The notes below the pieces were generated by a model. That model saw only the letters and a program-made list of their open reading frames with translations, made no database searches and was not told the DNA's origin. From contig JAITII010000006.1 in assembly GCA_031279515.1 (NCBI GenBank), positions 1-61,591 on the forward strand: a stretch of 61,591 nucleotides of DNA, read 5' to 3'. Positions 18,436-26,922 of the stretch are shown piece by piece. The first letter of the stretch is position 1, and every line of letters begins with the position of its first letter. Source of the DNA: Deltaproteobacteria bacterium. Its GTDB lineage: Bacteria > Desulfobacterota > Desulfarculia > Adiutricales > Adiutricaceae. The position numbers were made by a program, and so were the translations under genes.

Positions 18436-19614
18436 ATGACGTTTAAACTACCCCCCTTATCAGAAAGGGCCAATAGAGTCACTCCTTTCATGGTGATGGA
18501 GGTCATGGAAAAGGCCCGCCAGCTGGAGTCAGAAGGGAGGTCTGTCATACACATGGAGGTGGGGGAACCGGATTTTCCAACCCCCTCAGTCGTAGTTGAG
18601 ACCATGGTGAAAGCCATCCAGGATGGTGCCTATTATTATGCCCATTCCCAGGGCACCCCTCTTTTAAGGGAGGCTTTAAGTCGCCATTATAAGAAGCACT
18701 ATGGGGTCTCTATCCCGCCCCACCGCTTTCTAGTTACCCCAGGTACCTCAGTGGGCCTCTCACTTCTCTTTGGAGCTCTTTTGGAGCCAGGCGACAGTGT
18801 GATTCTTTCCAATCCCTATTACGCTTGTTATCCCAACTTTGTAGAGTTTTATGGAGGTAAGCCTCTCCTGTCCCTGGTCAAGGAAGTGGACGGCTTTAAA
18901 TTAGATCCCTCGGCCTTAAAAGAATTGATTGCTGCAAATTCCAAAGTCAAGGCTATTTTAATCAATTCCCCGGCCAATCCCACAGGTGCGGTCCTGGAGC
19001 CCAAACGACTTAAAGCCATAGCCGAATTGGGGCCCCTTGTCATTTCAGATGAGATCTACCACGGTCTTTCCTACCAGGAAGAAAGGGACCACACCATTTT
19101 GGAGTACACAGACAGGGCCGTGGTGGTGGGAGGTTTTTCCAAGGCCTATTCCATGACAGGCTGGCGCATAGGATACCTCATTGTGCCTGAACCTTACGTG
19201 AGGCCCCTTCAGAGCATCTGCCAAAACTTTGTCATCTCGGTGAATTCAGCGGTGCAGATGGCTGCAGAAACAGCTTTGGAGCACGCCTGGCCCGAGGTGG
19301 AACGCATGCGTTTTCTCTATGACAAGAGGCGCAAGCTTATGATAAACGGCCTTCGTTCCTTGGGTTTGGGCATCCTGGTGGAGCCTTTTGGGGCTTTTTA
19401 CGTCCTTGCCAATGTGAGCCATGTGAACGGCGACTCCAGGGCTCTGGCTATGGAGATTTTAGATAAAGCGGGACTTGCCACCACACCGGGCTGCGAGTTC
19501 GGAAGCGGGGCCGAGGGTTTCTTGCGTTTTTCCTATGCCACTAGCCCAGAAAACATAGATGAGGGGCTTTTGCGCCTCAAGAACTTTTTGGCAGAAAAAG
19601 GAAAGCTTCCCTGA
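18436..19614 (+). CDS. PLP-dependent aminotransferase, class I/II
   Basis: The enzyme (392 aa) has the fold-type I aminotransferase signatures: 'NSPANPTGAVL', 'ISDEIYHGLSY' and the PLP-lysine segment 'GGFSKAYSMTGWRIGY'. The C-terminal substrate region is 'PEGAF'-like ('VEPFGAFYVLANVS'). It probably moves amino groups between aspartate or aromatic amino acids and 2-oxoglutarate; the exact substrate cannot be told from sequence. The annotation aspartate aminotransferase family is safe. It sits 14 bp after the TPR lipoprotein gene, and its TGA overlaps the engB ATG by one base, so translation is coupled. Confidence 0.88.
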   Translation: MTFKLPPLSERANRVTPFMVMEVMEKARQLESEGRSVIHMEVGEPDFPTPSVVVETMVKAIQDGAYYYAHSQGTPLLREALSRHYKKHYGVSIPPHRFLVTPGTSVGLSLLFGALLEPGDSVILSNPYYACYPNFVEFYGGKPLLSLVKEVDGFKLDPSALKELIAANSKVKAILINSPANPTGAVLEPKRLKAIAELGPLVISDEIYHGLSYQEERDHTILEYTDRAVVVGGFSKAYSMTGWRIGYLIVPEPYVRPLQSICQNFVISVNSAVQMAAETALEHAWPEVERMRFLYDKRRKLMINGLRSLGLGILVEPFGAFYVLANVSHVNGDSRALAMEILDKAGLATTPGCEFGSGAEGFLRFSYATSPENIDEGLLRLKNFLAEKGKLP

Positions 19615-20231
19615 TGCCAGAGATTTTACCTCCAGCCTTGAATGCGGAATTCATCTTAGGAGCGGTAAAAAGTACAAAATTTCCTCAGCCTTTAGACTTG
19701 GAGCTGGCATTCATGGGCCGCTCCAACTGCGGAAAGTCATCTACCTTGAATCGCTTTGTGGGACGCAAATCCCTAGCTAGGGTCAGCGGGACCCCTGGAC
19801 GAACAAGGGAGATAAACTTTTTTAAGGTAAGCTGGACGAAAGAGAGCTCCCCTTTCCTCATCGCAGATCTGCCGGGCTACGGTTTTGCCAAAGTGCCAAA
19901 AAAGATGGTGGAAAGTTGGGAGGCTCTAGTGGGGTCGTATCTTAGTGCCCCCAGAAACCAGAAGGCCTTCCTCTTGGTGGACTCGCGGAGAAAGATTACG
20001 CAAGATGAGTTAATGCTCCTAGATAGCCTGGATAAACTTTCCATACCAACTTGCGTAGTTGCCACTAAAAGCGACAAGCTATCCTTTTCTGAGCTATCTA
20101 AAACCCTGGCGCTCTGGAAAAAAGAGCTTCGTTCGGGTGTAAATACTTTGGCGTTTTCCGCACTCACGGGGCGGGGTAGGCAGGAGCTATATAATTTCGC
20201 CCTAGGGGACTTTTTAAGCCAGACTAAGTGA
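19614..20231 (+). CDS. engB: Ribosome-biogenesis GTPase EngB (YihA/YsxC)
   Basis: EngB (205 aa) is a GTPase needed for 50S ribosomal subunit maturation. All G motifs are visible: G1 'GRSNCGKSS', G2 'SGTPGRTREINFF', G3 'DLPGYGFAK', G4 'TKSD' and G5 'SALTGRG'. Length and order are typical. The start ATG overlaps the aminotransferase stop (TGATG). It is the last gene of the plus-strand run; beyond it lies a decayed region. Confidence 0.95.
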   Translation: MPEILPPALNAEFILGAVKSTKFPQPLDLELAFMGRSNCGKSSTLNRFVGRKSLARVSGTPGRTREINFFKVSWTKESSPFLIADLPGYGFAKVPKKMVESWEALVGSYLSAPRNQKAFLLVDSRRKITQDELMLLDSLDKLSIPTCVVATKSDKLSFSELSKTLALWKKELRSGVNTLAFSALTGRGRQELYNFALGDFLSQTK

Positions 20232-20807
20232 GTTTTAGCTTTGCTCCAGGGCGGCCCTTAGGGCGGCCAAACATTGCCATTGGTAGTTTTGACGGCCGTT
20301 TTTGTAGATCTCAGTATATGCCCGATACGGCGCTGGACCTTTTCCGGAAAGCTATCCTAGTATTCCTCTAAACCCAATAGCTCTAAGATTAACAGAGCTT
20401 ATCTTCGCTTTTGAAATGGAGTCCTGAGACAAAATAGTACTATCCCAGGATTTTATGGGCTAAGAGGTTTAAAGATTGTTCACTGTGCAGCCTCTTTTGG
20501 GCTTCGATTCGCACCACCAGTGGGCAACCTGGACTTGGACGCCATCCTGGCATACGCGCCAAGCGAGTTTGCACAATCGACACTAGGTTCAGCCCATGGA
20601 CTTTAGGAAGTTCCAGATCGCGCGGGAAAATGACCTCTCGGGTTACCTGGGAAACAAGCTCTAGATCGAAAAGCGGCTGGATGGCACCCCCAAGGCAATA
20701 TTTATACCAAGCTCCAAACAAGCGATTATAGGCAATTTCCATGCCAGTAGAGGAGTCCGGCGCCGGATCTTGCCCCTTTATGGCATAGGTCTGTGGCTCT
20801 AGCTACC
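20232..20807 (-). pseudogene. Fragmented ORFs beside an IS21-like end
   Basis: A 100-codon minus-strand frame (20440-20742) can be extended upstream without a start to about 20800 and shows no recognised domain. Further left, after stop codons, a different frame reads 'GPAPYRAYTEIYKNGRQNYQ', which looks like protein sequence but was not identified. The arrangement just inside an IS21-like terminus suggests remnants of a mobile element or its cargo. I cannot name the family. Confidence 0.3.
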
Positions 20808-20886
20808 CGACATTTTAATCTTGCTGTTAAACAAGTCGCGACATTTTGATCTTGCTGAAACACGACATTTTGATCTTGCTGTAACA
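20808..20886 (-). mobile_element. IS21-like terminus with three direct repeats
   Basis: Three 19-bp copies of CGACATTTTGATCTTGCTG (one with A for G) lie at 20808-20826, 20839-20857 and 20863-20881, ending in TAACA at 20886. Read on the minus strand, the end starts TGTTACAGCAAGATC. IS21-family elements characteristically have TG...CA ends with several internal transposase-binding repeats, which this matches. No matching second end or intact istA/istB was found. Confidence 0.5.
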
Positions 20887-21042
20887 ATAAACTATTAACT
20901 ATTACACCAATTAGGAGAGTAGAAAAAAATTGTTTGTTGATAATTTACATTTTTAAAAAAAATATCATACGAATTACCAAATCTTTTAATACTATCTTCT
21001 ATAGTTATAAAGTATTTAAGGATAGTTTGTAACTAAATCAAA

Positions 21043-21369
21043 TCATTGTTTTTCATAAAGGATATTCATTTCTTTAGAAACTACCTCTACAAAATGTGGA
21101 GATTCTTCTTGATTTTTAGTAAAAAACAACTGAAAAGTTGTAATCAAATCGACTTTCGTTTTAAGTATTTCTTCTAACTCTCTATTGATACTGTTAAAAT
21201 CCCATAAACCATGAATTTTAGAATCAGTATAATCCATTAAAATATCAATATCACTTTGTTCAATAGCTTCACCCCAGGCCTACGAACCAAAAAGCCATAT
21301 TGCTTTGAATTCATATTTTACTGCTTTTGGCACTACAAGATGTTTGATTTGTTCTATTGTACAAATCAT
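21043..21369 (-). pseudogene. MNT-type nucleotidyltransferase with internal amber codon
   Basis: The full frame from an ATG at 21369 gives 108 codons of a minimal nucleotidyltransferase (MntA-like antitoxin family): 'MICTIEQIKHLVVPKAVKYE ...', then the catalytic signature LFGS-stop-AWGEAIEQSDIDIL, ending 'KTKVDLITTF...'. A TAG at 21280-21282 falls inside the GSxAWG motif, exactly where Tyr, Arg or similar is usual. Only the C-terminal 64 codons remain open after it. In intact systems this protein adenylylates or otherwise neutralises a HEPN toxin encoded alongside. Here the neighbouring sequence is interrupted by an IS21-like end, so the partner is absent or broken. Confidence 0.75.
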
Positions 21370-21676
21370 AAGTATGTGTTTACGAGGTTTTTCCCGAATA
21401 ATATGCTAATAATTTTATAATTTTGTTTTAAATCTTGTAAAATTCGGTATTTAGTAGTCGTATTCCATATGGCATTATAATTGTTATGGTGCCCAGGCAA
21501 AACAAGGACTTGACAAAATTATGAGCCAATAGGACTGGTTCCACAAGGGACCTGGGCCAACAATCAAAAACGACCCAATCTTTGTTCTAGAAAATGGTCT
21601 TTTGGCCCTAAACTCTTAGGCGGCTTAGGCTTTTCCGCTTCTGGCTTAGGGTCTTAAGATGAGTTGGGCCTTGGCT

Positions 21677-21935
21677 CTATAGGTTTGCCCTCAAAAGGTC
21701 GTACTCTTTTTTTGCCTTTTGAATCTTAGCGTACTCTTTTTTATGTTGTTTTAGCCTTTTAAAACCTTCCTTGCACCCATTAGGGCATAATACTTTTTCG
21801 ATTTTGTCTCCATCTATTTTAAGAGAAGACGGCAAATCAAAAAGCTTACCACACTCTTGGCACTTACTGGACTGACCGATGTATTTTTCAGTCGATGGTG
21901 TTCTGGAATTGGCAGTGTGGGTAGAAGGCGATCAT
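21677..21935 (-). pseudogene. Zinc-ribbon protein broken by a one-base insertion
   Basis: Joining two minus-strand frames across 21890 (remove one base) restores an 85-residue protein. It starts MIAFYPHCQFQNTIDEKYIG, continues with SSKCQECGKLFDLPSS and CPNGCKEGF, and ends in a Lys-rich helix. The paired Cys motifs and the 'N.I.EKYIGQ..KC..CGK.F' pattern resemble small zinc-finger/zinc-ribbon proteins. The first expected Cys is Tyr. As it stands, the frame ends at TGA right after NTID. Function of the intact protein is unknown. Confidence 0.6.
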
Positions 21936-22245
21936 TGTGAGTTCTTCTAGCCAATAGAAATTGAACAAATGGAGACGCTAAAGTAGCAGAAAAATTTTTG
22001 GCACAAAGGTGGGCTCTATCCATAATAGACAAAATTTTTATCTATTTGTTACGCCATCCTGAGTTTTTTATGGAACTCCATCTAGATTTTTGGGAAAAAT
22101 ACACCAATATATGGTAAGGGTCAGAAGCGCTTATTAGGCCATTTTATAGGGCTTTAAATTTCTGTAAGCTTTTAGTTTAACAAACAGCAATCAATAAGAT
22201 GGCTAATATCAATTGAAAAAGCTAAAGCTTTAAGAGCTAGGATAC

Positions 22246-22285
22246 AAAAATACCCCGCTAATGCAAGGTTTAGCAGGGTATTTTT
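22246..22285. terminator. Bidirectional terminator after tRNA-Asn
   Basis: An inverted repeat (AAAAATACCC..GCTAA with TTAGC.GGGTATTTTT) has a 7-nt loop, flanked by A- and T-runs. It lies 27 bp beyond the tRNA 3' end and would end its transcript on the minus strand. Confidence 0.75.
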
Positions 22286-22311
22286 GCTAGGATCATCAGT
22301 GATGATGATGA

Positions 22312-22387
<76 letters not shown>

Positions 22388-22670
22388 ATATTTTACCTAA
22401 CCCATGCTCGCTTTTCTAAACACAGCCATGCCGTTTTTTAACTTTGGCAAATTTTAGGGTAAGGTGATATATATATATACCTAATTATATTGTATTATAA
22501 TATTTTAGAATCGTCCGGTCTAGAAAAAGATAATCCTTTCTTTCAAATTAAACAAAATCTTTTTTGCCAGAAGGCCGAAATTTGCTCGGATGCCTAGGGC
22601 AAGAAGCTATTTTACCTATTTGCGGCAAATTGTCAAGAGAAATAATAAAAAAGGGCCCTTTTTTAGAGCT

Positions 22671-23168
22671 TTAGTTCTCTGAGGTTTTGCTGTCACTATC
22701 TTCTTGTTCTAGCGTAGTTGTCTCTTGGGAAGTCGGAGGGGCCTCGCCTTCATACCCAGAGCCAAGGTCAGGGGCTTGGTCTTCAGAGCTCTCTTGGGCG
22801 GCTAGGGGAGCTGTGGGCTCATCTTTGGTAATCTTGATGGTGATGACCTTTTCAAGGATATCTTCAGGGGGGGCTTGCTCCATGGGGTCGCTGGCTAAGG
22901 AGTCCTCCTGGAAGCCTGAAAGCTTTTCCTGGTAGGCTAGGGCCTCAGCCTGGTAACGACTGGCTTCAGTGGGAGAGGAAAAATCAATAAAGGCTCCGCG
23001 GCGGTCCTTTTTTTCTTCCCAGCCGAAATAAGCCATGATCCCCCCGATCCCGATTATTGCCAGGGGCAAGATTGCCTTTATGAGTTCCCAAAGGTACTCA
23101 AACCAGACAATAAAGAGGGTAAGTCCGCCTAATATTACAAGGATTCCTATGATCAACAAGGCTGGCAT
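22671..23168 (-). CDS. Small membrane protein with acidic tail
   Basis: The product is about 165 aa from the preferred ATG at 23168, which has GGAGA 5 nt upstream; an in-frame ATG at 23186 is weaker. Two hydrophobic segments (about residues 2-22 and 30-52) are followed by 'AYFGWEEKKDRRGAFIDF' and a long acidic, Glu/Gln/Ser-rich tail with no recognised domain. The topology suggests a short periplasmic loop between two helices, with the tail in the cytoplasm. It sits upstream of tRNA-Asn and downstream of the zinc-ribbon gene, all on the minus strand. Function is unknown. Confidence 0.6.
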   Translation of the reverse strand: MPALLIIGILVILGGLTLFIVWFEYLWELIKAILPLAIIGIGGIMAYFGWEEKKDRRGAFIDFSSPTEASRYQAEALAYQEKLSGFQEDSLASDPMEQAPPEDILEKVITIKITKDEPTAPLAAQESSEDQAPDLGSGYEGEAPPTSQETTTLEQEDSDSKTSEN

Positions 23169-23350
23169 ACATTCTCCAGGGTCCAAAGGGACATTTTAGT
23201 TTGCCAAAAGGAAAGATGTTTTTTTACACCATCATAGAAAGCTTTAAAAAAGAAAGACAATATTATTATAAGGTTTTAGCCCCCAAACCTAAAGGGCCTT
23301 AAAGGCTAAAAAATAGCCTTGGGGCGGCTTTAGCTGCCTTATTTGGGACC

Positions 23351-23596
23351 TTAAAAAGGCCGTTTGCCGCATTCAGTGCACACTCCGTCGGGTCCTATGA
23401 TGCCTATACAGCTCTCGTCGGAACAGAGCTTGCGCTTTTTCTTAGCCTTGCTATTGGGATTGGTACTGGATTCCACGCGTGAGAGCCCTTTTCCGCAGTG
23501 GGGACAGAATTTTGCCCAAAGGGGGGCTGGTTTTTGGCAGCTGGGACAGGTGTCTGAGGGAATAGGGCTGCCGCAATCTTGACAGGTAAGTTCCAT
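23351..23596 (-). CDS. Small double zinc-ribbon protein
   Basis: The protein (81 aa) contains four Cys pairs: CQDCGS and CPSCQK, then CPHCGK and CTECGK, plus CSDESC between them. This is consistent with two zinc ribbons linked by a Lys-rich segment (KAKKKRKL). Such small proteins bind nucleic acids or serve as adaptor subunits; no specific role can be inferred. ATG at 23596. A GC-rich hairpin (GGCCCACC/GGTGGGCC) at 23639-23659 lies about 40 bp upstream, in its presumed leader. Confidence 0.65.
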   Translation of the reverse strand: MELTCQDCGSPIPSDTCPSCQKPAPLWAKFCPHCGKGLSRVESSTNPNSKAKKKRKLCSDESCIGIIGPDGVCTECGKRPF

Positions 23597-23638
23597 ATGC
23601 TTCTAGGCTTTAATGCCTCTCCTTATCTTGAAGCTGTA

Positions 23639-23659
23639 GGCCCACCCTGGTGGTGGGCC
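23639..23659. other. GC-rich hairpin in leader of zinc-ribbon gene
   Basis: Eight-bp perfect stem GGCCCACC/GGTGGGCC with a 5-nt loop. It has no U-tract on either strand, so it is not a standard terminator. It may be a leader structure; the rest of 23660-23895 shows nothing. Confidence 0.4.
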
Positions 23660-23895
23660 CTTAGGGGGCGGTCTTGAAAAAGTAAGTCTAGGCTTGGTAT
23701 AATGCCGAAAATAAGTGTAGTTTGCCTTTGGAATCTTACAGGCTCTAAAGGCCTGCCAAAAGGCCAGTAAACTTTAGTCTTTATGTCAAGGGCCATAAAA
23801 TTCATTCTCTATGATACTATATTTGGCGCTCGAAAATCCATAGCCCTGTGGCCAAGGGCCCGGTTCTTTAACTTTTAGCACCCTGGAGTAAAAAA

Positions 23896-24345
23896 GTGGT
23901 CAAACGCATAGCCGTGGACTTAGCTAAACCCGGTCAAGTCCTGGCCGAACAAATTGCCCGCCAAGACGGAGTACTCTTAGCCAGTCAGGGCTCCGAGGTG
24001 TCCGATGCCCTTATTCGCATGCTGCAGAGGCAAAATATAGACTCCATAGCCATAGAGGAGGACGAGGGCAGGACCTTTGAGGAGATACAGGCGGCTTACC
24101 AGGCCGATGTCACCAGGATGAATGAGGCTTTCATTAGGGTGGAGGCCGATCCTATCCTACATGCCCTCAAAAAGACCTTGATTTTCATGTCCATGCAGGA
24201 AAGGGACAAAGCCTTAGCCTATTTAGAGCTTTCGGAAAGCCCTAGCCCAGAAGCTAAGGATTCTGATTCAGAAGAGGCAAAAGAAGAAGAGCCTTTCGCG
24301 AAAGAAGTAACTCTAAATTCCCAAAAGAGAGGCAAGGGAAAGTAA
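23896..24345 (+). CDS. Hypothetical protein upstream of HDOD regulator
   Basis: The protein (149 aa) is not assigned to a named family with certainty. Residues 5-55 ('AVDLAKPGQVLAEQIARQDG ... LIRMLQRQNIDSIAIEED') look like the small beta-domain often found before HD-GYP domains, where 'L.pGmvLa.dv...G..Ll..G' is the pattern. A helical middle and a Glu/Ser-rich charged tail follow. The start is GTG with GGAG 8 nt upstream. It lies 4 bp before the HDOD gene, so a joint regulatory role is likely (inference from context). Confidence 0.65.
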   Translation: MVKRIAVDLAKPGQVLAEQIARQDGVLLASQGSEVSDALIRMLQRQNIDSIAIEEDEGRTFEEIQAAYQADVTRMNEAFIRVEADPILHALKKTLIFMSMQERDKALAYLELSESPSPEAKDSDSEEAKEEEPFAKEVTLNSQKRGKGK

Positions 24346-24349
24346 AAAG

Positions 24350-25201
24350 ATGCCACCTACGGTAATACAAGATAGGATATCGGCGAAAAAGGAGGTGCGA
24401 CGCATTAAAAACCTCCCCACTGTGCCCGGGATTGTAGCCAAGATCTCCAGGATTGTCGAAAACCCCGAGACCTCAGTGGCCGAGGTGGGAAGGCTTATCT
24501 CTCAAGACCAGGTACTTTCAGCCAAGGTCCTGCGCATGGCCAACAGCGCTTTTTTTGGCATGTCCAGAAAGATAAATACCATCCCCCAAGCCCTTATCAT
24601 CTTGGGATTCGAGGTGGTAAAGGGCCTGGTCCTCACAAGCAGTGTCTTTGACATGATCCAAAAGAGCATGGCAGGACTCTGGGAGCACTCCATTGGGTGT
24701 GCCGCAGCCTCTGGGGTCATAGCGGCCCATTTAGGTAGGGATGACGCCGAGGAGGTCTTGGTGGCAGGTTTGCTCCACGACCTGGGTAAGGTGGTCCTGG
24801 CCTTAAACCTTCCGGAAGAGATGCGGCTGGTTAAGGAAAAAGTGGAAAATGAGCACCTCTATTTCTATGAGGCTGAAAATCAGGTCTTAGACTTTGACCA
24901 TGCCGAGATAGGGCAATGGTTAGCTGAGCACTGGAATCTCCCGGAGAGCTTGGCAGAGCCCATGCGCCTCCACCATAAGCCGGAAAAGGCGGTCTTAAAA
25001 CCCGAGTGGTGCGCCATAGTCCATATAGCCGATATCATCACCAGGGCCAAGGGCTTCGGCAATGCCGGAGATATGATGGTGCCCCCCCTTTCCATGGCTG
25101 CTTGGGAGATCTTGGGTCTAAAAAAGACTGATTTTCTTCCCATCATGGAAAAGCTGGAGCCCAAGTTAAATAGCCTTAAGGATCTAACTGCCTTAAACTA
25201 G
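24350..25201 (+). CDS. HDOD-domain signalling protein
   Basis: The protein (283 aa) is one HDOD domain (HD-related output domain). It has 'LPTVPGIVAKISRIVENPET', 'ISQDQVLSAKVLRMANSAFFG', 'INTIPQALIILGFEVVKGLV' and an HD-like 'GLLHDLGKVVLALNLP' with a further 'HHKPEKAV'. HDOD proteins act in signal transduction, often linked to chemotaxis, biofilm or c-di-GMP circuits, and most lack proven catalysis. Start ATG at 24350, 4 bp after the preceding gene. It is followed 10 bp later by lspA, so the three may be one operon. Confidence 0.85.
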   Translation: MPPTVIQDRISAKKEVRRIKNLPTVPGIVAKISRIVENPETSVAEVGRLISQDQVLSAKVLRMANSAFFGMSRKINTIPQALIILGFEVVKGLVLTSSVFDMIQKSMAGLWEHSIGCAAASGVIAAHLGRDDAEEVLVAGLLHDLGKVVLALNLPEEMRLVKEKVENEHLYFYEAENQVLDFDHAEIGQWLAEHWNLPESLAEPMRLHHKPEKAVLKPEWCAIVHIADIITRAKGFGNAGDMMVPPLSMAAWEILGLKKTDFLPIMEKLEPKLNSLKDLTALN

Positions 25202-25211
25202 GTATATCAGG

Positions 25212-25730
25212 TTGAAAAGAAAGCTTTTTATTACCCTCTTGTGGGCTCTTGTGGTTTTTATCCTGGATTTTGCTACTAAAAAACTGGTAGTTGGCTCCCT
25301 AGAGTACAATGAGATAAAAGAAGTGACTGGGTTTTTAAACCTGGTCTATGTGGAAAATCAGGGAGCTGCCTTTAGCCTCTTTTCCGGACAGGAGAGCTGG
25401 CAAGGCATCAAGATGACCTTAATTGCCACAATTGCCCTAATCCCCATAATCTACTTTTTTTATCAAGCTAAAAGTTCCGATAAGCTCATGTTAAGCGCCC
25501 TGGGTTTAACCTTAGGAGGTGCCCTGGGAAATATTCACGATAGGCTGAGATTTAACGCGGTAATAGACTTTTTAGACCTTCATTTTAAGGCCAATCACTG
25601 GCCGGCCTTTAATATTGCAGATGTGGGGATTTGCGTAGGCGTCGCACTTCTTTTTTTCGCTATTTTAAGAGATCTGAAAAAGAGCGAGAAAACGCCTAGC
25701 AAAAAGGAAGCAAAGACCCTAAAAAGATGA
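25212..25730 (+). CDS. lspA: Lipoprotein signal peptidase II
   Basis: LspA (172 aa) cleaves lipoprotein signal peptides at the lipobox after diacylglyceryl transfer. Four transmembrane segments are visible. The conserved motifs are 'VYVENQGAAFSLFSG', 'GGALGNIHDRLRFNAVIDFL' (first catalytic Asp) and 'FNIADVGICVGV' (second catalytic Asp). The start is TTG at 25212. The C-terminal tail is Lys-rich. Several lipoproteins in the window are its predicted substrates. Confidence 0.93.
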   Translation: MKRKLFITLLWALVVFILDFATKKLVVGSLEYNEIKEVTGFLNLVYVENQGAAFSLFSGQESWQGIKMTLIATIALIPIIYFFYQAKSSDKLMLSALGLTLGGALGNIHDRLRFNAVIDFLDLHFKANHWPAFNIADVGICVGVALLFFAILRDLKKSEKTPSKKEAKTLKR

Positions 25731-25793
25731 TCTATCCCCACCTTTATCTCTTGTGTTTATTAGACGTAATTAAGACTAGAAAAAGGTGCCCCA

Positions 25794-26903
25794 TTGACCC
25801 TCTTGCTTATCTCTGAAATTGATTTGGTGGCCGCCAACTTCATCTGCGAGACCCTTTCTTTGGCCGGGTTCGAGACCAGGGCCACAGACAGTCAAACCGA
25901 GGCCCTGGCAATCTACCAGGAGCACAGGGCGGATCTTGTCTTTACCAACCAATATTTAGCCCATGGAGACGGGATAGCCCTTATTAAGGCCTTAAAAAAG
26001 ATAGACCCAGATTTTTTAGGGGTCATGATGACAGGGGTGGGAAATGAAAGGATAGCCAGGGATGCCATACTTTCAGGGGCCTTTGACTATATCATAAAAG
26101 ATGGAAGGTTCTACCAAAATTTACCCTCCCTGGCTTTGGGTTTTCTGCAAAAGCACAAGGAGAGGATAGTAAGGCGCAAGGAAGAGGACCAGAGGCTACG
26201 CTTAGGTGCCCAAGAGGAGTTGGCCGGATGGTTGGATCACAATTTTAAAAATATCCTCTCAGCTACTTTGGGTTCATTAAACCTCATTGACTTTTCCTTA
26301 GCTTCCCAAAGCAATGAAAAAAAGCAAGAGTACATATTAGACAGCCGAGAGAGTATCATTTCAGCCATGAAGCTCTTAGATAGGCTAACAGCCATGACAC
26401 GTCCAGAGAGCCCGGAAGGTGCCCGCAATGTCTTAGTCTCCCAGGTGGTGGACGAGGCCTGGAAAGGCATCATGGACGAGGTGACAAGATCGCCTGAAGA
26501 AAGCGCCATCCTAGGGCCCATCCTTGGCAAGGTGAGCTTTGTAAATAATACTAGGAGCCTCATCCCTCAAAAGGCGGTATACGGGGATCTCTTCACCATC
26601 TTTCAGAGCCTCATTAAAAATGCCCTAGAAGCCCTAGTGGGTTCTGATGCCCCCACTATAGTAATAGAGGCCTCTAAAGACGGCTCTTACCTAGTCTGTG
26701 AGGTAAAAGACAATGGTAGGGGCATGGAAGAAAGGGTCAAAAGGCACGCCTTTGAACCCCTCTTTTCCACCAAGGGACTGGTGGGCGTGGGCGTCTCCTT
26801 GGCTATAGTGCGCTCTTTAGTCCTAAGGCACCTGGGAGAAGTGGAATGCACCTCAGAGCTGGGCAAAGGAAGCACCTTTAAGTTCACGTATTTCACCGAA
26901 TAG
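25794..26903 (+). CDS. Receiver-histidine kinase hybrid with degenerate receiver
   Basis: The protein (369 aa) has an N-terminal receiver domain (1-120) and a kinase module (about 140-369). The phospho-acceptor position reads 'ADLVFTNQYLAHGDG' with Asn52 where Asp is expected, while the switch Thr80 and Lys102 are kept. The kinase part shows a His149 box 'LDHNFKN', the N box 'SLIKNALEAL', G1 'DNGRGM' and G2 'GVGVSLAIV'. The receiver therefore probably cannot be phosphorylated normally and may act in signalling by binding. No transmembrane segment, so cytoplasmic. The start is TTG with AAGGTG upstream. No paired response regulator is adjacent. Confidence 0.83.
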   Translation: MTLLLISEIDLVAANFICETLSLAGFETRATDSQTEALAIYQEHRADLVFTNQYLAHGDGIALIKALKKIDPDFLGVMMTGVGNERIARDAILSGAFDYIIKDGRFYQNLPSLALGFLQKHKERIVRRKEEDQRLRLGAQEELAGWLDHNFKNILSATLGSLNLIDFSLASQSNEKKQEYILDSRESIISAMKLLDRLTAMTRPESPEGARNVLVSQVVDEAWKGIMDEVTRSPEESAILGPILGKVSFVNNTRSLIPQKAVYGDLFTIFQSLIKNALEALVGSDAPTIVIEASKDGSYLVCEVKDNGRGMEERVKRHAFEPLFSTKGLVGVGVSLAIVRSLVLRHLGEVECTSELGKGSTFKFTYFTE

Positions 26904-26922
26904 ACTTTTTTGCAGAATATTT

